A stretch of 64,000 nucleotides of DNA, from positions 8,355,501 through 8,419,500 of the forward strand of contig NC_084888.1 in the NCBI RefSeq assembly GCF_958979055.1, written 5' to 3'. Positions 41,976 to 55,041 of this stretch are shown one piece after another. The translations under genes and the position numbers were made by a program. The notes below the pieces were generated by a model. It ran no database searches, was not told the DNA's origin, and was given only the letters and a program-made list of their open reading frames with translations. Numbering within the stretch: the first letter of the stretch is position 1; every line of letters starts with the position of its first letter. Origin of the DNA: Alnus glutinosa (Eukaryota > Streptophyta > Magnoliopsida > Fagales > Betulaceae).

Positions 41976-44900
41976 TCTATCTGGTTACATATCTCACATT
42001 CTTTGGCACCGTATATAGATATTTTGGACCAGAAAATTCTTGAAATCCTTCACCAGCATAACTTGAGATTAAACCCATGATTTGGAATTCAACAATTCTA
42101 ATTCGAGCACCAAAAACTATTATGTTTGATCATAGTCGTTCCGAATTGAAGCTAAATCTTGAATGATCTATTGGGATCCAGGAGTACCCCAATCACTTAA
42201 TTGTTTGATATGCAAATGATAGTTACTTATAGAAATTCCAGTTTGGTAAGAAATAATTAATTAATGTGGATTTTGGTAGAGATGTTTCTTGTTATGATAA
42301 TCTGATCATGAATGAGGCACCCCAAGACAGATTGAAAATATTGGAAGCAATTTAATTACAAGCGGATGCACAGAAAACCAGCTCTGCCTTTAATGATAAT
42401 AACAGCAAGGATAATAATAATAACAACGACAACAACAATAATAATTGTTGGTGGAGGGGACCTGGAGCCTGGAGGAAAGCAATGTCCATAACAAATTCTC
42501 AAAGCAAAAATAAGCCAATTGGAAACACTCCCATAGTCCCGTCGTATTTGGCCTAAAAGTTATCAAACTTTAAGTGGGTCTCCCGTCTGGGTGCTGTGTA
42601 AAACTTTGCATGTGCATTTGATAGCAGATATGATACATCTTTTTGATGGGTGGGTCTGTGTAAAAGCTCTTTTAGATTTCTGGTCGTGATTGTTTTGCAA
42701 CTCTCAGAGATAGCTAGGAGCTGGCCAGTTATGATAAAGCAAAAGTTGGAGGAAAAAAGAGAGGTCAGGGTTCTTCCATATAATCATGCCCAAATAATAA
42801 GAGTATGGGTCACAATCTTTTTGATCAGATTAAGCAAGTCAATCGAATTGTTGTGCAATAAGCTTATTTCTATGAGAGAGCATTATTGAAAAGAATGTCT
42901 GTTTGCCATATTTCTCTTTTGCTCCTTTTCTAGCGCTATAATTGTACGTACGTAGTCTTGCGTTAAATATGTTTTTATTACATGAACTATAGAAGTAGTT
43001 TGGAATGCCGACATATATGAATATAATATATAATAGGTTTGGACAACTTGTAGATGATATTCGAATTGAATTATGACCTTATATAGTCATTTTTCGAATG
43101 GGCAAGTTATACATATTAGAAGAGTTTGCGAATACATTACACAATGGCACATAGTTTAATTTAGGTTGCCGTTAAACATCAAGTTTGGATGAAAGATATA
43201 GTTAGAGCAATTAGCTCTATTTTCTTGATTAAGAAATGAAAACTATTAATTTTTTTTTAAAAAATAAAAATAAAGAAAGAATAAAATTAAATTAAATTTG
43301 AACAGTAGAAAAAATTACAAAAAATTTATATTGTTTTTTACCTTCTCAATTAATTTTAATGGAGGTGCAGTGGCGTACGTGGCGGCACTGAATGATGCAG
43401 GCGAACAGTGTTCTGATTCTGGAAAAATTATAGTATAACCATATGTGAAGTTTACTGTGCAAACTAGATTTAGTTACCTCCATTTTGGGGGCATCATTTT
43501 TTTTTTTATTATTCAATATGGGAGCTAGAGGAAAAATGAGGAAATTAAAACGGAAGAAAAACACAGAGAGTAGACAAACCCTAACAAAAGCTCATAAACA
43601 AGCCGAAAGAGGTCAAATAAATGACCCGATTAATCATCAACAGATCGAACATACATGATCGAGCGACGTCCGTTGCACAAAGAGTTGATAGCAAAAGTAA
43701 AGCAAAAGCTCTGAAAAAGACGTGACCTTGGAAAAGTCAGTCAACTCTTCTCAAAAGGCCAGGACACGAAGAACTCTTCTGTACGTCAGCGATCAATAGC
43801 CGTTCATGAATACGCGTTCGAACAATGGTCAACCAGAGATTTTCACTTGAGACTTGCTCATTGAGTGTTTGGAGACAGAGCTTGTCGTCCATAGCTAGAG
43901 TTTTGCATGCATTCAATGAACATTCGAATGTGTGCTTTTTTGTTTTGTTAATTATTTGGGGACCTTTGTCGGGCTGGATTTTATTTTATGTTTCACAATA
44001 TTAATCTTAGGGGTCAATTCATAATTTTAGGGTTTGGATATAAGTATATATATATGTTATTTCGGTAGAGCCTTTCTTGCTTAGTTTTTCAATAAAGTAG
44101 GATTTGACTTAGTTGTTTCTTCTCTAAATTTGTGGGTTTAAGGTTTTTAGGACTGAGGACGAAAATGTTCTTTAATTCTCTCCTTTTCATCTTTCGCTAT
44201 ATCAAAGTAGAATTTTCTACAATCTCCATAATTGCAACCACTTCAAGTTTTCAAAGCCTAGGAGTACTGAATGCTCCCCAAAGTTGCCCTATTGTTAAAC
44301 TTCAAACTTTGCAGAAGTATTCTAAGATTTTGGTTCACGGGGGGCATATACCATTTTTCTTGTTTTCAATGCTTAATTACCCTCTTTGAGAAATTAATTA
44401 TGTGAAATGTTTTGTTTTTTAATGTGTTATCTTATCCTTTTGGTTCCAAGGAAATGAGTGTCTTGTATTAGACTAACTATGGTTCTCATTAATTATTTTT
44501 TGATTTTTAAAATTTGTTTCTTTCTTTTTATTGTCTTTTCTGCTTAAATTGATTTTGTTGTTTTTATGTTTGGATGCTCTTACATTGTGAAGGATCTTTT
44601 GTTCGAATTTGATTAAATAATTAGTAGTAGTTGGACTGAAGCATTTAAAGTGATGGTAGTGTCACATTAGAAAAATAACGTTCATTATGGACGCAATTGA
44701 AAAATCTTATCAGTTGTTCTGCTGGTTTGAAATGAAATTACTTAATTACTTCCATAAAAAAAAAAAAAAGAAGAAGAAGAAAGAAATGAAATTACCTATG
44801 GCTTCCTCATTTTTCAAATGTGAAATTCGATCTATTATTTGGATATTTGATGTTGTTTCCAACAATTTGGTGTCCTACTTTTAATTATGAATTGTTGCCT

Positions 44901-46526
44901 TTGGCTTAGAATATGTTAACTGCAAGCAAGTTTTTTGTTTTTGTTTTTTGTCCAAACTGCAAGCAACTTCAATATATAGTGGGCATTATATAGGCCTCAT
45001 TGGTTATATTTTCCCTTTTGGCAAGGAATATCTGCCTTGGTTTTTTAGTAACATAATGGTTATTATTATTATTATTATTATTATTAGTACCGGAAAAACA
45101 CTAAAGATTTTGGTCATGATGATCAATTTTGGGCTAGGTGACAAATTAAGTTGGAAATTGGCACATGATTGACTGTTGTTTTTGGTTTAATAATTTATAT
45201 TTTTACCATATATTTTTAGTTTCTTTAAATTGGGGGTTCCTATCGTTGGGCAACCATGATTTCAAAAACAAATATGATTTTGTTTTTGTTTTTTTTTTTA
45301 AAAAAAATCATATTTTATTCAATATTTTCTATACAAATAATTTTTTATTCAACCTTTTATAATTTTATCTCACAAAGTCAAATCTTAAAATTCATACACC
45401 AAATTAGAATTGAATTCTGATTTCAAAAATAAACACCCAAACGAAACATGCTTTTTACCTGCTCATAGATGAAAGGCGATACGATTAATGTGGGTAATAA
45501 TTAATGACTAAGCTTTCCTAAACAATGAAATGAAGAAGCGACAGAATCACAGAAAACCACTTTAGTAGAGATATCAACGTGATCTTTGGACTGATCGATG
45601 GACTTATTTGTGCTTTTGAATTTGTTCGAGGCCATAGGAAGACCATCAAATGAACTAAATAGTAGTGTATCCCTCGTGAAGGAAAAGAAATTTTGTAAAC
45701 TTCACACCAATTAAATTTTTTTTAGGGGGGTCCGGTTCATTTGCCCCTCTTGCACGAGTAATTCTAGACGTCATACTCATTTTTTTTTTTTTTATCCCTC
45801 TAATAATCATGTGCTTTTTAAAATTACAATTTGATCAAAATTCAATAATGATCACTCAAAAGTCTAATGATGATTTTAAAAGTTACATCATTATTAGAAG
45901 GACATAAAAGACATTAATTTGGCGTCTATAATTACTACTCTCACCCCTTGGCTCCTCCATTGGTTGCAACATCAAATTCAAAGAGTTTGAGAAGCTTATT
46001 AGACATAGTTAAAACGGTAAATGAACTGAGCTGTTCATGAACAAATCAAGCTTGAGCTTAACTCATTTTAATTCGACTCATGCTAATAAAGGAACCGAGG
46101 TTGAACATAAATTGTGGCTTATTATTGTTATTTTTTCAACTTTCTAGTTAGAATATCTTAAAAATTTTAAAAGATAAAAGAGAATCCTGCATATTGTAAT
46201 AGATAAAAGCTTGAAGATTGTAGTTCTTGATATAGATATGTGTATATATGCGTGTAATGAATGTATATATATATACTAGAAAACATACTTATAGAGGCTC
46301 GAGGTTAGATTATTTAACATTGTATATTAGGTTATAAGATATAGTAAAATCTAATTTACTAAATTTAGTGATAAAGCTTGAGTTCGGCTTATATTTAAAA
46401 CAAAATTATATGAACCAAGTGTGAACATCTATTTCTTAACTCAATTGCAGCCCTGACATCAATTATGGAGTTATGAGATGCACATGTAGCAACAAATACA
46501 ACTATAGCAAAGACTTTCGATTGCCG
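41976..46526. other. Long AT-rich intergenic stretch
   Basis: No gene is supported. Short ORFs at 42650-42889, 44132-44389 and 44948-45172 lack domains and start context. It has AAT/AAC repeats (about 42412-42445) and an (ATT)n microsatellite (45060-45086). Decayed transposons beyond recognition are likely. Confidence 0.5.
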
Positions 46527-47990
46527 CACTACAAAAAAGGAGAGAGGGGGTAGTTTAGTGTCGATTATGGCCCAAAAAATGGCATTATTCAATTAGTGTC
46601 ATTTGAATAATATCGTTTCATAAACGATGCTAATTAAACTCAAGGTCGAGAATTCAGAATAGTGTTGTTTACTGTTCAAATGATGCTAATTGACGCCGTT
46701 TGAGCTCAAACGACACTAAACTATAATTAAAAAAAAATAAATAAATAAAATTAAGAAGTTCAGGTTCTTTCTCTTTTCTTTTTCTTTTTTTTTTCATGGA
46801 GAGTAGGAGAGTCCTGCGCTGGAGTGCAGGAGACTCCTTTGACAAACATATAAAAAGAAAAGAAAAAGCCAAGAGAAAAGAGTTAGAGTTAGAGAAAGTA
46901 GAGAGAGAAATGCTATAAATTCAAGAGCTTACCGGTACGGTGTGAAGGAGCAGTACAAAAGCTACTCTTCAGGGGAGAAAAAAATTGAGTTTGAAAGACA
47001 AAAGGTAGAAGAAGCCAAATATATAAAAAGAATTTTAACATTTAGTGTCATTTTGTACAAACGACACTGGTGGCCATTTGGGGTTCATGTATCATAGATA
47101 ATTTAGCATAAAAATTTGAGCGATGAAGAGGTTAAGGAAATAATGCTTCACATAGTTATTTATTTATCTATTTATGTATTTATTTTACATTGAGATTGTA
47201 ACGACTTGGAGAAAAGTTCTTGTCATATCTGCACTATCATCCAAAAGGATTAGTCAAATTGGAGCTTCTCAATAATCACTTATAAAGCATAGTTTTACCT
47301 AGTAAGTAAGTAAGTAATGTGGGATTTAACATCCATATATATCTTTTATAAAATATACACTCTCTATGTGAGCTACTCATATTCCTCATATGAGACTAGA
47401 GTGTTACAAATTCCCCTTTTAAATCCCTTACATTCTTATCTACGCCACGCCATGTGGTGCTCTAGTACCATATGGCTTGGCATTATTAGGTCGTTCTGAT
47501 ACCATTTGAAACAACCTAGAAAAAAAAGCGTTAGTCATATTTATGCTATCACTCTAAAATGATTAGTTGATTTGGAGTTTTTCTAGAATCATTTATAAAA
47601 CACAATTTCATATAGTAAGTAGACAATGTGTAACTTAACACTCATGATTCATGAATATCTCTTATAAACTACCCACTCTCTATGAAGGGTACTCATTTTC
47701 ACAATAAGGAACCAGTGTGTTATAGAGATTTTAGAAGATAAATAGTACTGTCATTTATTGTTCAAACGACACTAAATGAATACTGTCATTTGAGCTCAAG
47801 CGCTTTTAATTAGCATCGTTGGAATAGTAAACAATGCTAATATAGAATCCAAACCCTATGATTACTGTCCTTTTCCAATGGACACTATTTAAACGAAGTA
47901 AAATGGATAGTGTCAATTTTTAAACAAAAATAAAAAATAACAACACTATTCAAGTGACATAAACCTTTGGATTTTTTTTTGTACGTAGTG
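46527..47990. mobile_element. CACTA-like non-autonomous element (probable)
   Basis: The left end CACTACAAAAAAGG and the right end (reverse complement CACTACGTACAAAAAAAAA) resemble CACTA termini. Inside, near both ends, AACGACACTAA, GTGTCATTTG and CGTTTGAGCTCAAACG-like motifs recur in both orientations, as in CACTA subterminal arrays. A 3-bp target duplication could not be confirmed. A TRIM is nested at 47197-47724. No transposase was seen. Confidence 0.55.
47197..47724 (-). mobile_element. Complete TRIM retrotransposon, 528 bp, 5-bp TSD
   Basis: Two diverged direct repeats, 47197-47408 and 47507-47724, flank 98 bp. On the minus strand the right repeat is followed by TGGTATCAGAACGACC (PBS, plus 47489-47504) and the left one is preceded by a purine tract TAAAAGGGGAATT, giving minus orientation. 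GAGAT flanks both sides (47192-47196 and 47725-47729). LTRs run TGTAAC...GTTACA. It has no coding capacity. LTR divergence is high, so it is old. A partial relative is at 27432-27690. Confidence 0.88.
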
Positions 47991-48259
47991 AAGACATGTC
48001 TAATGCTCATTTCTCTAATCTCACTTTATTCGATCTGATATTATTTTATTTTTCTTTTCTTTTACTAATTAAGTAAATGAGAATAGGAGAATATTGGCTC
48101 TTCTTATTTCATTTATTTATGTTATGATCAATTATAACTTTCTTCCCAGCTTCATTGTATTCAGTTGCTTATAGATATAGATTATCTAATTGATAATAAT
48201 CCAGGAACAAGAAACAATTAGAGGGGAAAAAGTATGAAAAAATATAGAGATAAATCTTA

Positions 48260-48450
48260 GGGTTAAATACCTTACACCCTTCCTGTGGTTTATAACCTTT
48301 ATTTTTTGCCTCCTTAATTTTTATTTATTTATAGGTGGTATTTGTGTTATGGGAAAAGATGGAGATAATACCTCCGTCCATTTTTCTGTCTAAAACTGAC
48401 AGATTTTCACGTCAACGACACATGACACCATTAAAATTATGACACGTGGT

Positions 48451-48492
<42 letters not shown>

Positions 48493-49005
48493 TTGAGCCT
48501 TTTTTATTTTATTATTATTTTAAAAAAATGTGAGCCACCCCTTTGGGCCACATGGGGGTGGCCGGCCACCCCCATTTTGGACAAGGGGGTGGCTAACAAG
48601 GCTAGTTTTGGGGGTGGTTGAATCCACCCCCATTTGGGTTAAGAGTGGTTCGGCCACTCCCAAGAGCCAAAACATTTATTTATTTATTTTGCCATTGGCC
48701 ACCCCTAAAATTGGCATTGGGGGGTGGCTAGCCACCCCATGTGGCCCAAAGTGCATGGTGGCTCAGCCACTCCTACATATATTTTTAAAAAAAGCCTCTA
48801 AAAAAAAAAATGGCAGTCATATGTCGTAATTTTAATATTGCCATGTATCGCTGTGGAAATCCGTCAGTTTTGGACGGAAAAATGGACGAAGGTACTATCT
48901 TCGTTTTTTCCCATAACACATGTACCATCTATGAAAAAAAAACAAAATTGAGGGGGCCAAGAATAAAAATTTTAAATCACATGAAACAAAAATATATTTA
49001 ACCCT
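48260..49005. mobile_element. Mutator-like foldback element, 746 bp, 9-bp TSD
   Basis: The duplication TAAATCTTA lies at 48251-48259 and 49006-49014, the 9-bp size of Mutator elements. Ends GGGTTAAATA and TATTTAACCC extend into inverted repeats of about 200 bp that align with gaps (for example GTGTTATGGGAAAA near both inner ends). The core (48530-48780) is a GC-rich set of GGCCACCCCC/GGGGGTGGCC inverted motifs next to a (TA)n run. No transposase. It ends about 1.3 kb upstream of TAC1. Confidence 0.88.
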
Positions 49006-49014
49006 AAATCTTAA

Positions 49015-50280
49015 TGATAGACAAGGAATATGAGATGTTAGTACAAAAATATAAAATGGAAAAAATAAGTGCTCATAGGATTCATTACAAAGTCACTTTT
49101 CTTAAGAAGCATAAAACCACTGAAGTTTGATTGCATTTTGCATAAAACGAAATCAAACCATATTACCCACATAATTTCTATTCTATCAAGGAGAGAAACA
49201 CGAATTTCAAAAGTACATAAGGATTTTGAGAGAGATAGAAGAAAGAGAAAATTTTCGTGTGTTTAAAACTGGACTAAAATGAGTTACATATAATGTCAAT
49301 TTAACAATTTTAATACATGTTCATTAACAAACATGCATTTTCAAAATTAATAGATAATAACGGCTAATTCAACCGTCAGTAAAATCTGACCATTCAATAT
49401 TAACAGACACTTAATCTTGACTGTTAAATTAAATTTTGTTTAATTATAATCGTTAAATCAAAATTGTTAGTAACAATTACTTAATTTCAACTATAAGATC
49501 AAACTTAAAATTTTACAATGGATTTTGCTAAGGGTCAAGTAAATCTAAGTATTAGAATTATTCTACGATCTAGGTCAAATCAAGAAATCATATGATCATA
49601 TTTGTCCAAAAATTAATAATCATGATCTTACCGCGACAAAAGCACCCTACAACTCACTCTCACGACGTTGCTTTGCATCGTACCAAAGCATACATACAAG
49701 TATTACTTTAAAGCAATAGTGTGATGTGAAAGACATTATTATTCTCTCTCTATTTTACGTGGACTCTCCTCTTCTTAAAACTCTTTAAATGTCTTCTATA
49801 ATTCAAAAACATAGTCAAACATAATTACTACATTATTTTTGAAAACTTTTTAACAGTTCAAAGGCTAATATAAAGCGGAAAAATGAGGATGAAAAGTGAA
49901 AAAAGAAAAAAAAAGAAAAAAAAAAGAAACAAAAAAAAAAAGAAACAAAAAAAGAAACAAGGTAGACAGAGGTTAGTTTATATGTAAAACATGAATTCCA
50001 CTGGTCGGGGCAACAAATTAATCATGTCATTTTCGAGAATTTCGGCACATCGATCATTCCAGAGAGACCCAACATGGTGGCTCGTCAAACATGCCATGAG
50101 CAACACAAACATGGCTAAATCTTAGGCCCCACTTTCCCCCTGGACACGTGTCTTCATCTGATTCTCCCATCCAGTTGGCCTCCTTTTGGTTCTCCCCCAT
50201 AATCCTTTCCTTAATTTGAAATTTCCTTTGTACCACAGACTCACTCGACGACTTGCAGAGGAAAAAAAAGAAAAAGAAAA
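49015..50280. promoter_or_regulatory. Upstream region of TAC1
   Basis: AT-rich, with an A-rich GAAAAAAAAAAGAAAC tract at about 49895-49960. CACGTG at 50144-50149 (GGACACGTGTC) is a G-box about 135 bp before the start codon. No clear TATA box was fixed. The coding exons begin at 50281. Confidence 0.4.
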
Positions 50281-52828
50281 ATGAAGGTAAATTAGAAGCA
50301 ACTATTTTCTTTGCTAGACTATATCTATCACTCACATGTTCTTATGAATCCACTTAACTTTTGTATTTTACTTTCTTTGTGACAGATCTTCAACTGGGTA
50401 CACAGGAGGTTTCATCATACCGTCCTCAAGGGTTTGATTTTCGTAACTTTTGGTCTTTATGAATTTATTCTTGTCAGATTTGTTGACATTTTCCTTTTTC
50501 TGCGCAGATGGGTTAGCTGGGAATGTGAAAACAACTGAATCGACTACAAATGGCATTGACAAGCAGGCGTTACTCAAACAAGTTGCCCTTGTTGATGTGC
50601 TTGATGGTTGGGGGGATGGCATTCTAACAATTGGAACGTTCGGGCTGGATCCTCTAAAACCCTTCAACCAACAGAAGGAATATTTGATTTTGCAAAGTGA
50701 GGAAGAGGATGAAGAGGCTGAGGTAGAACAAGACTCGGTGGACGGTGGTGATGGCAGCAACGACAATGTCGAACATGAAGAACTGGACCCATTGATGTTC
50801 ACAACATATGGACACAATTTTGAGGATTTTGAATCAAATCCTGATCATCATGACAATGTCCCTAGACCTGATGTCATCATGACTGTTGATGGTGTATCTC
50901 TAACTCCATTCATGGGGTCTGCGGAACCCAGCGTTCAGTTGGACGAGGAAGGCGAGCGAAAGAAAAAGAAAGGAGAAAGAATAACTCTGGCTGATCTTTT
51001 CTTGGCTGATGCAGATGTGAAAGGAAAACTTGATCCTGACAAATCCCTCCCAGATTCGGGTAAAACACCAGTTCTTCGAACCAAGAATGGCCTCTCATTT
51101 GCCAAGAAGTTTATTCCTCGTGTTAAAGAGGATTCACGTCCGATCAAAAATCTGCAACGAGTGAGTAATATTGTTTTCTTTTCTCCTTCCCTATAGTCAT
51201 GATCATCTTTCCTGGTCAATGATTTTCTGTGTGAATTTAGTACTAAATAATTGCTACTTGTTTGTTTTAATGAGGTAGCTAGTCATAAGGTACGTAGTAG
51301 TGTATTAATCTGAGAGGCCTCTATATATAATAGAATATGCTAATTAAGTTTTGATGAATTGGTTAACCCATTTGTAATGCCATAGCTGGTGAAAAGAATG
51401 TTGAAAAGGAAGATCCATCCAGAGTTTGATGTGAAGATGCAGAAATCAGATGGCCAGAAGCCTGGTGCAGTAGGACTTATCACCAATGGCGAACATGGGG
51501 CCTCTGACTCGGCTACTCTGCTTTCAACTCAAGGTATTCTTCAATTTAACAATTTCTTTTTTTTTTTTCCACTAGATTACATTCATAATTTCTTCAATTC
51601 AAAAAGGTGACATGGTTGAGAGCAAATAGATGTTAAAGTGTTAGCTAAAAGTGGTAGATTACTAATGGATGCCTAGAGCCTAATCGATCTTTTCAATAGC
51701 TTGAAACCCACTGATTGGGACGCTGATGTAAAATATATACTATCACGGCGACATCCCGTAACCTTTCGGGGAAAAAAAAAGTAAAATTTGACTTATTTCG
51801 TTCTTCACGTTCTAAATAGAAACGAGGAAGAAAAAAAAAAAAAAACATTCCCGCTTTTTTCAAGTAGAAACTATACTTTTATCTCACAATTATCACTATA
51901 TCTTGGAAGAAGAATCAATTGGATTATATATATATATATATATACATAATATCTTTAATTATCCCATTTTTTTATATTATTATTATTATTATTTTTTTAA
52001 TAAAGATTGATAGTTATTGTCATATCAATCCAGTGAAATAGAAGTTGAGTATATACCATTACTCTTTTTAACAAAGACTAATCAAAGAATTAACATCAGC
52101 AAAATAGAATAGTGAAAAAATTAAAGTTAGATATCTAGAATTAGCCTTGCATATTAATTGTGGACAGCTAGATTGAGCAAAATGTGTACACCTGTATGTG
52201 TGGCCGTTTCATTTGGTCCTGCATGTTGGGTGGGAAAACCTTTTCACCGCGTACGTGTCAATTATATGAATAGTGAAAGCCCAAAAACTGAGAGAAAAGA
52301 ATTCCCCTTGTAATTTCACCTTCTATGGCCTTTTGATCCTAAAACTCAAGCCTTTCTTCTTGTACTATTGAAGCTTTATTAACCTGTTCTAGTTGTACGT
52401 ACTCTAAACGCATGAGAAGGTCAAGGTGGGTAGACAAAAAAGAAGAAGCCATCCTTACTGTCATTTTCCCTACTGCTATAGGCATCTACTGGTAACGGGT
52501 CCCTTCTGCAATGGGAAATAACACTATGCACAATACTCTGAAGATAAATCCAACCAAGAAGGTGTCAATTTAATCACATTGGAATCATTCCTAATCATAT
52601 ATATGCTCATAATAATAGAATGGTGGTTGTAGCTTTTATATAAGGAGCCTGCTATATATGTATCATTGCTTGAGGGCCTCGTAGAAACGAAACCATTTTA
52701 TGTGTTTCTAGCGATGCATTTTATCATATAATTGCAATAAGTTTTGCCTATTTGGTCGTGAGTTTTGTTGATATATATATATATAAATATATTTCTTCCC
52801 TCGTGTTGTTGCAGGTGCTACAGTCTGA
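50281..52828 (+). CDS. TAC1: TAC1 (TILLER ANGLE CONTROL 1), IGT family, 5 exons
   Basis: Exons are 50281-50286, 50386-50431, 50508-51160, 51386-51533 and 52815-52828, giving 288 aa; all introns are GT-AG. Exon 1 codes only Met-Lys, and exon 2 adds IFNWVHRRFHHTVLK, together the conserved MKIFNWVHRRFH start. Exon 3 has LVDVLDGWGDGILTIGTFG with the IGT motif (residues 59-61), an acidic run at about 80-110, and a KKKKGERITLADLFLAD block. Exon 4 has LVKRMLKRKIHPEF. It ends STQGATV after a 14-nt last coding exon, without the C-terminal EAR-type motif of LAZY proteins, which fits TAC1. Known role: TAC1 promotes wide shoot and branch angles, opposing LAZY1. The longest plain ORF begins at 50450 inside intron 2 and is not the real start. 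Confidence 0.94.
51534..52814 (+). other. TAC1 intron 4 (1.28 kb)
   Basis: GTATTC...GTTGCAG boundaries. AT-rich, with (TA)n runs near 51927-51943 and 52770-52783. No nested gene or complete transposon was seen. Confidence 0.75.
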
Positions 52829-53158
52829 GATTTAAGTAATGGCCTGGTTTCCTAGAAATGTGTTTTTGTTATTGCTATGTAAAATAATTTTTCAAGGACC
52901 ATGTGGATTAGGTTTTCTTGTATTTGAACTATTGGGTATGTATTTATGTTTTGTGACTTTCTTCTATGTTTTCACTTTAGTGTATGATGGAAGTTTGGCG
53001 CATGATAATGTATGGACAATTTTTTGTTCTTTCGTCAATTTGGGAATGGACTCTATCATCTCAAATTTGGATCCTAAATTTTAAAAACACATGATGGTTA
53101 CCCATTTTTTGGGCGTTTGGAGTTTATACCGAATGTGGATTTCATGGAAAAATAAAAT

Positions 53159-53824
53159 TAGGAAAAAATACATTGTACCCTTCAATGTTTCACCTCTTTT
53201 TCAATTTTGCTTCCAAAGTGAAAAAAAAATTGCAATGCATCCCAACCAAGTTTTAAAATTTTTTAATGTTACCATTTGTTACTTAAGTCCGTCATTTTCT
53301 GCGGAAAAAGACCCACGTGTGACGCACGTAAGTTTTTAAAAGCAATTATTCCTGAAATATTCCTTTAAAAAATCAATTTTCTTTTTTAAAAAAAAACGAC
53401 TAAAAATAAAATAAAATTTGGGAAGTGTCTCAGCCACCCCATTCAGCCTGCTTGGGAGTGGCGAACAACCCCCGTTTGGCCTAGGGGCTGGCTCAGCCAC
53501 CCCTATTCGGCCAACTTGGGGGTGATTGGGTGGGCCACCGTGGCTTTGGCCGCCCCCATTTGGCCCCATGGGTTCGGCCACCCCCATGCGCCACCCACAG
53601 GCTGGCCGAGTGGTGGTAGCTGGATATTTCGAGAAGAATTGCTTTTAAAACCCACGTGCGTCTATTTCCATAAAAAAGGATGAACTTAAGTAATTGATGG
53701 GTAACATTGAAATTTTTTAAAACTTGGTTGGGGTGCATTGCAATTTTTTTTTTCACTTTGGAGGCAAGATTGAAGAAGAGGTGAAACATTTGGGCGGGGG
53801 AGGGGGTAAAGCGTAGTTGTCCTA
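53159..53824. mobile_element. Mutator-like foldback element, about 666 bp
   Basis: Left arm (53159 to about 53360) and right arm (about 53620-53824) are inverted copies: ATGTTTCACCTCTT, TTGCAATGCATCCCAACCAA and ACTTAAGT blocks recur in reverse on the right. The GC-rich core has GGCCACCCCCAT motifs like the element at 48260-49005. Outer ends TAGGAAAAAA and the reverse of TTGTCCTA are only roughly alike, and no clean 9-bp duplication was found. It begins 330 bp after the TAC1 stop. Confidence 0.72.
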
Positions 53825-54304
53825 GAAAATTATGATAAAACTTTGAATTTTTTCTCGTAACCAAATCCTAAATTTGCATATGAATTTGTAGTGAAAACAA
53901 AAACTAGAACAAATTTGCTTCAAACAAATTTAGGTTATGATTCACACTACAAATAAGTCCCTTTGTAGAACAATCAAACCATTTGAAGAACTTGAAGCAA
54001 CATGATTTCAATGGCTGTTTCTTAGGCCATGTGCAGTTCTACATTCATTTTATGAAAATAAAATGAGATATTAGAGTCTATTTTTTTTTTTTTTTTTTTG
54101 ATGATTCCTCTTTGCCTTTATATTGTCAATATATTTTTATTAAAATAAGTGGGGGATTGTTGGTGTATTTTAACAAAAAAATAATTATTTTCATAAAATG
54201 ACAAAATGATAATTAACTCTAGTTGTAACTTAAAAACATTTGTGTTTATGTAAGGGTGCTTTGTAATTCTTGAAGTATTGTACGAGTGTAGAATGGAAAG
54301 AAAG

Positions 54305-54335
<31 letters not shown>

Positions 54336-55040
54336 ATGTCCAAATATTATGTGACATAAAATGTGAGTCATACGGGGAGATTATTTTATTTTGAGGGCAA
54401 AGCAGAGTATTTATTCGGTGAACCTTTTCTTCTATGGTATAGTACTGTAGACCTATGGAGCCTACAGCGAAATCATATTTCAGTATATCTATTATATTGA
54501 TTTCTATAATTATTCATCTAAAACAATAATTTTGAATTGTTATTATTTTTTTAGAGATTGTTGAATATATTATGAATAATTGAATTATTTGCAGTGTATT
54601 TTATTAAAATAAAAAATAAAAAATGTTGAGACCAAAATTTTGATAGAGGACAGGAGCTCTGTTTTTGTGCACAGTAAACACGTGGGGTGACCATGCCGCG
54701 CCTCAAGTTGAGACCAACATTTTCTTCACTCAAAACCCAAAACAAGTTTTTCTCCAAGCAAATTAAGCAAATATATATAGGAAACATAAAAAGAACATTG
54801 AAAGTAAAGTGGAGAAGAAGTAAAGGTCAATTTCGTGTTTCGTTTCTCATTTATGTGGGTGGGGACGAACCCAAAGTGGGTGACGAAAATTCATATGCGC
54901 ATTAGAATTTTGATTGTTTCTAATAAACTGCATGCATGACACATTGAAAAGTACAAGGTGGACTTTTCATGGAGGCCGATTATGAAGAACAATTCATATA
55001 TATGCGCGCAATAGACGACTCTAACAAGGTGGCGCATTTG
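53825..55040. other. Intergenic stretch between TAC1 side and peroxidase
   Basis: AT-rich, with a T18-type tract (about 54082-54099) and an (AT)n run (about 54306-54332). No gene is supported. Confidence 0.5.
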
Positions 55041-55041
55041 C

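Noticed and set aside
42650..42889. A 79-codon membrane-like protein
   Set aside because: No homology, no gene signals, and surrounding sequence is decayed intergenic DNA.
50450..51196. A 248-codon single-exon gene
   Set aside because: Its first codons lie in TAC1 intron 2 and its end runs into intron 3; splice sites give a better, family-matching protein.
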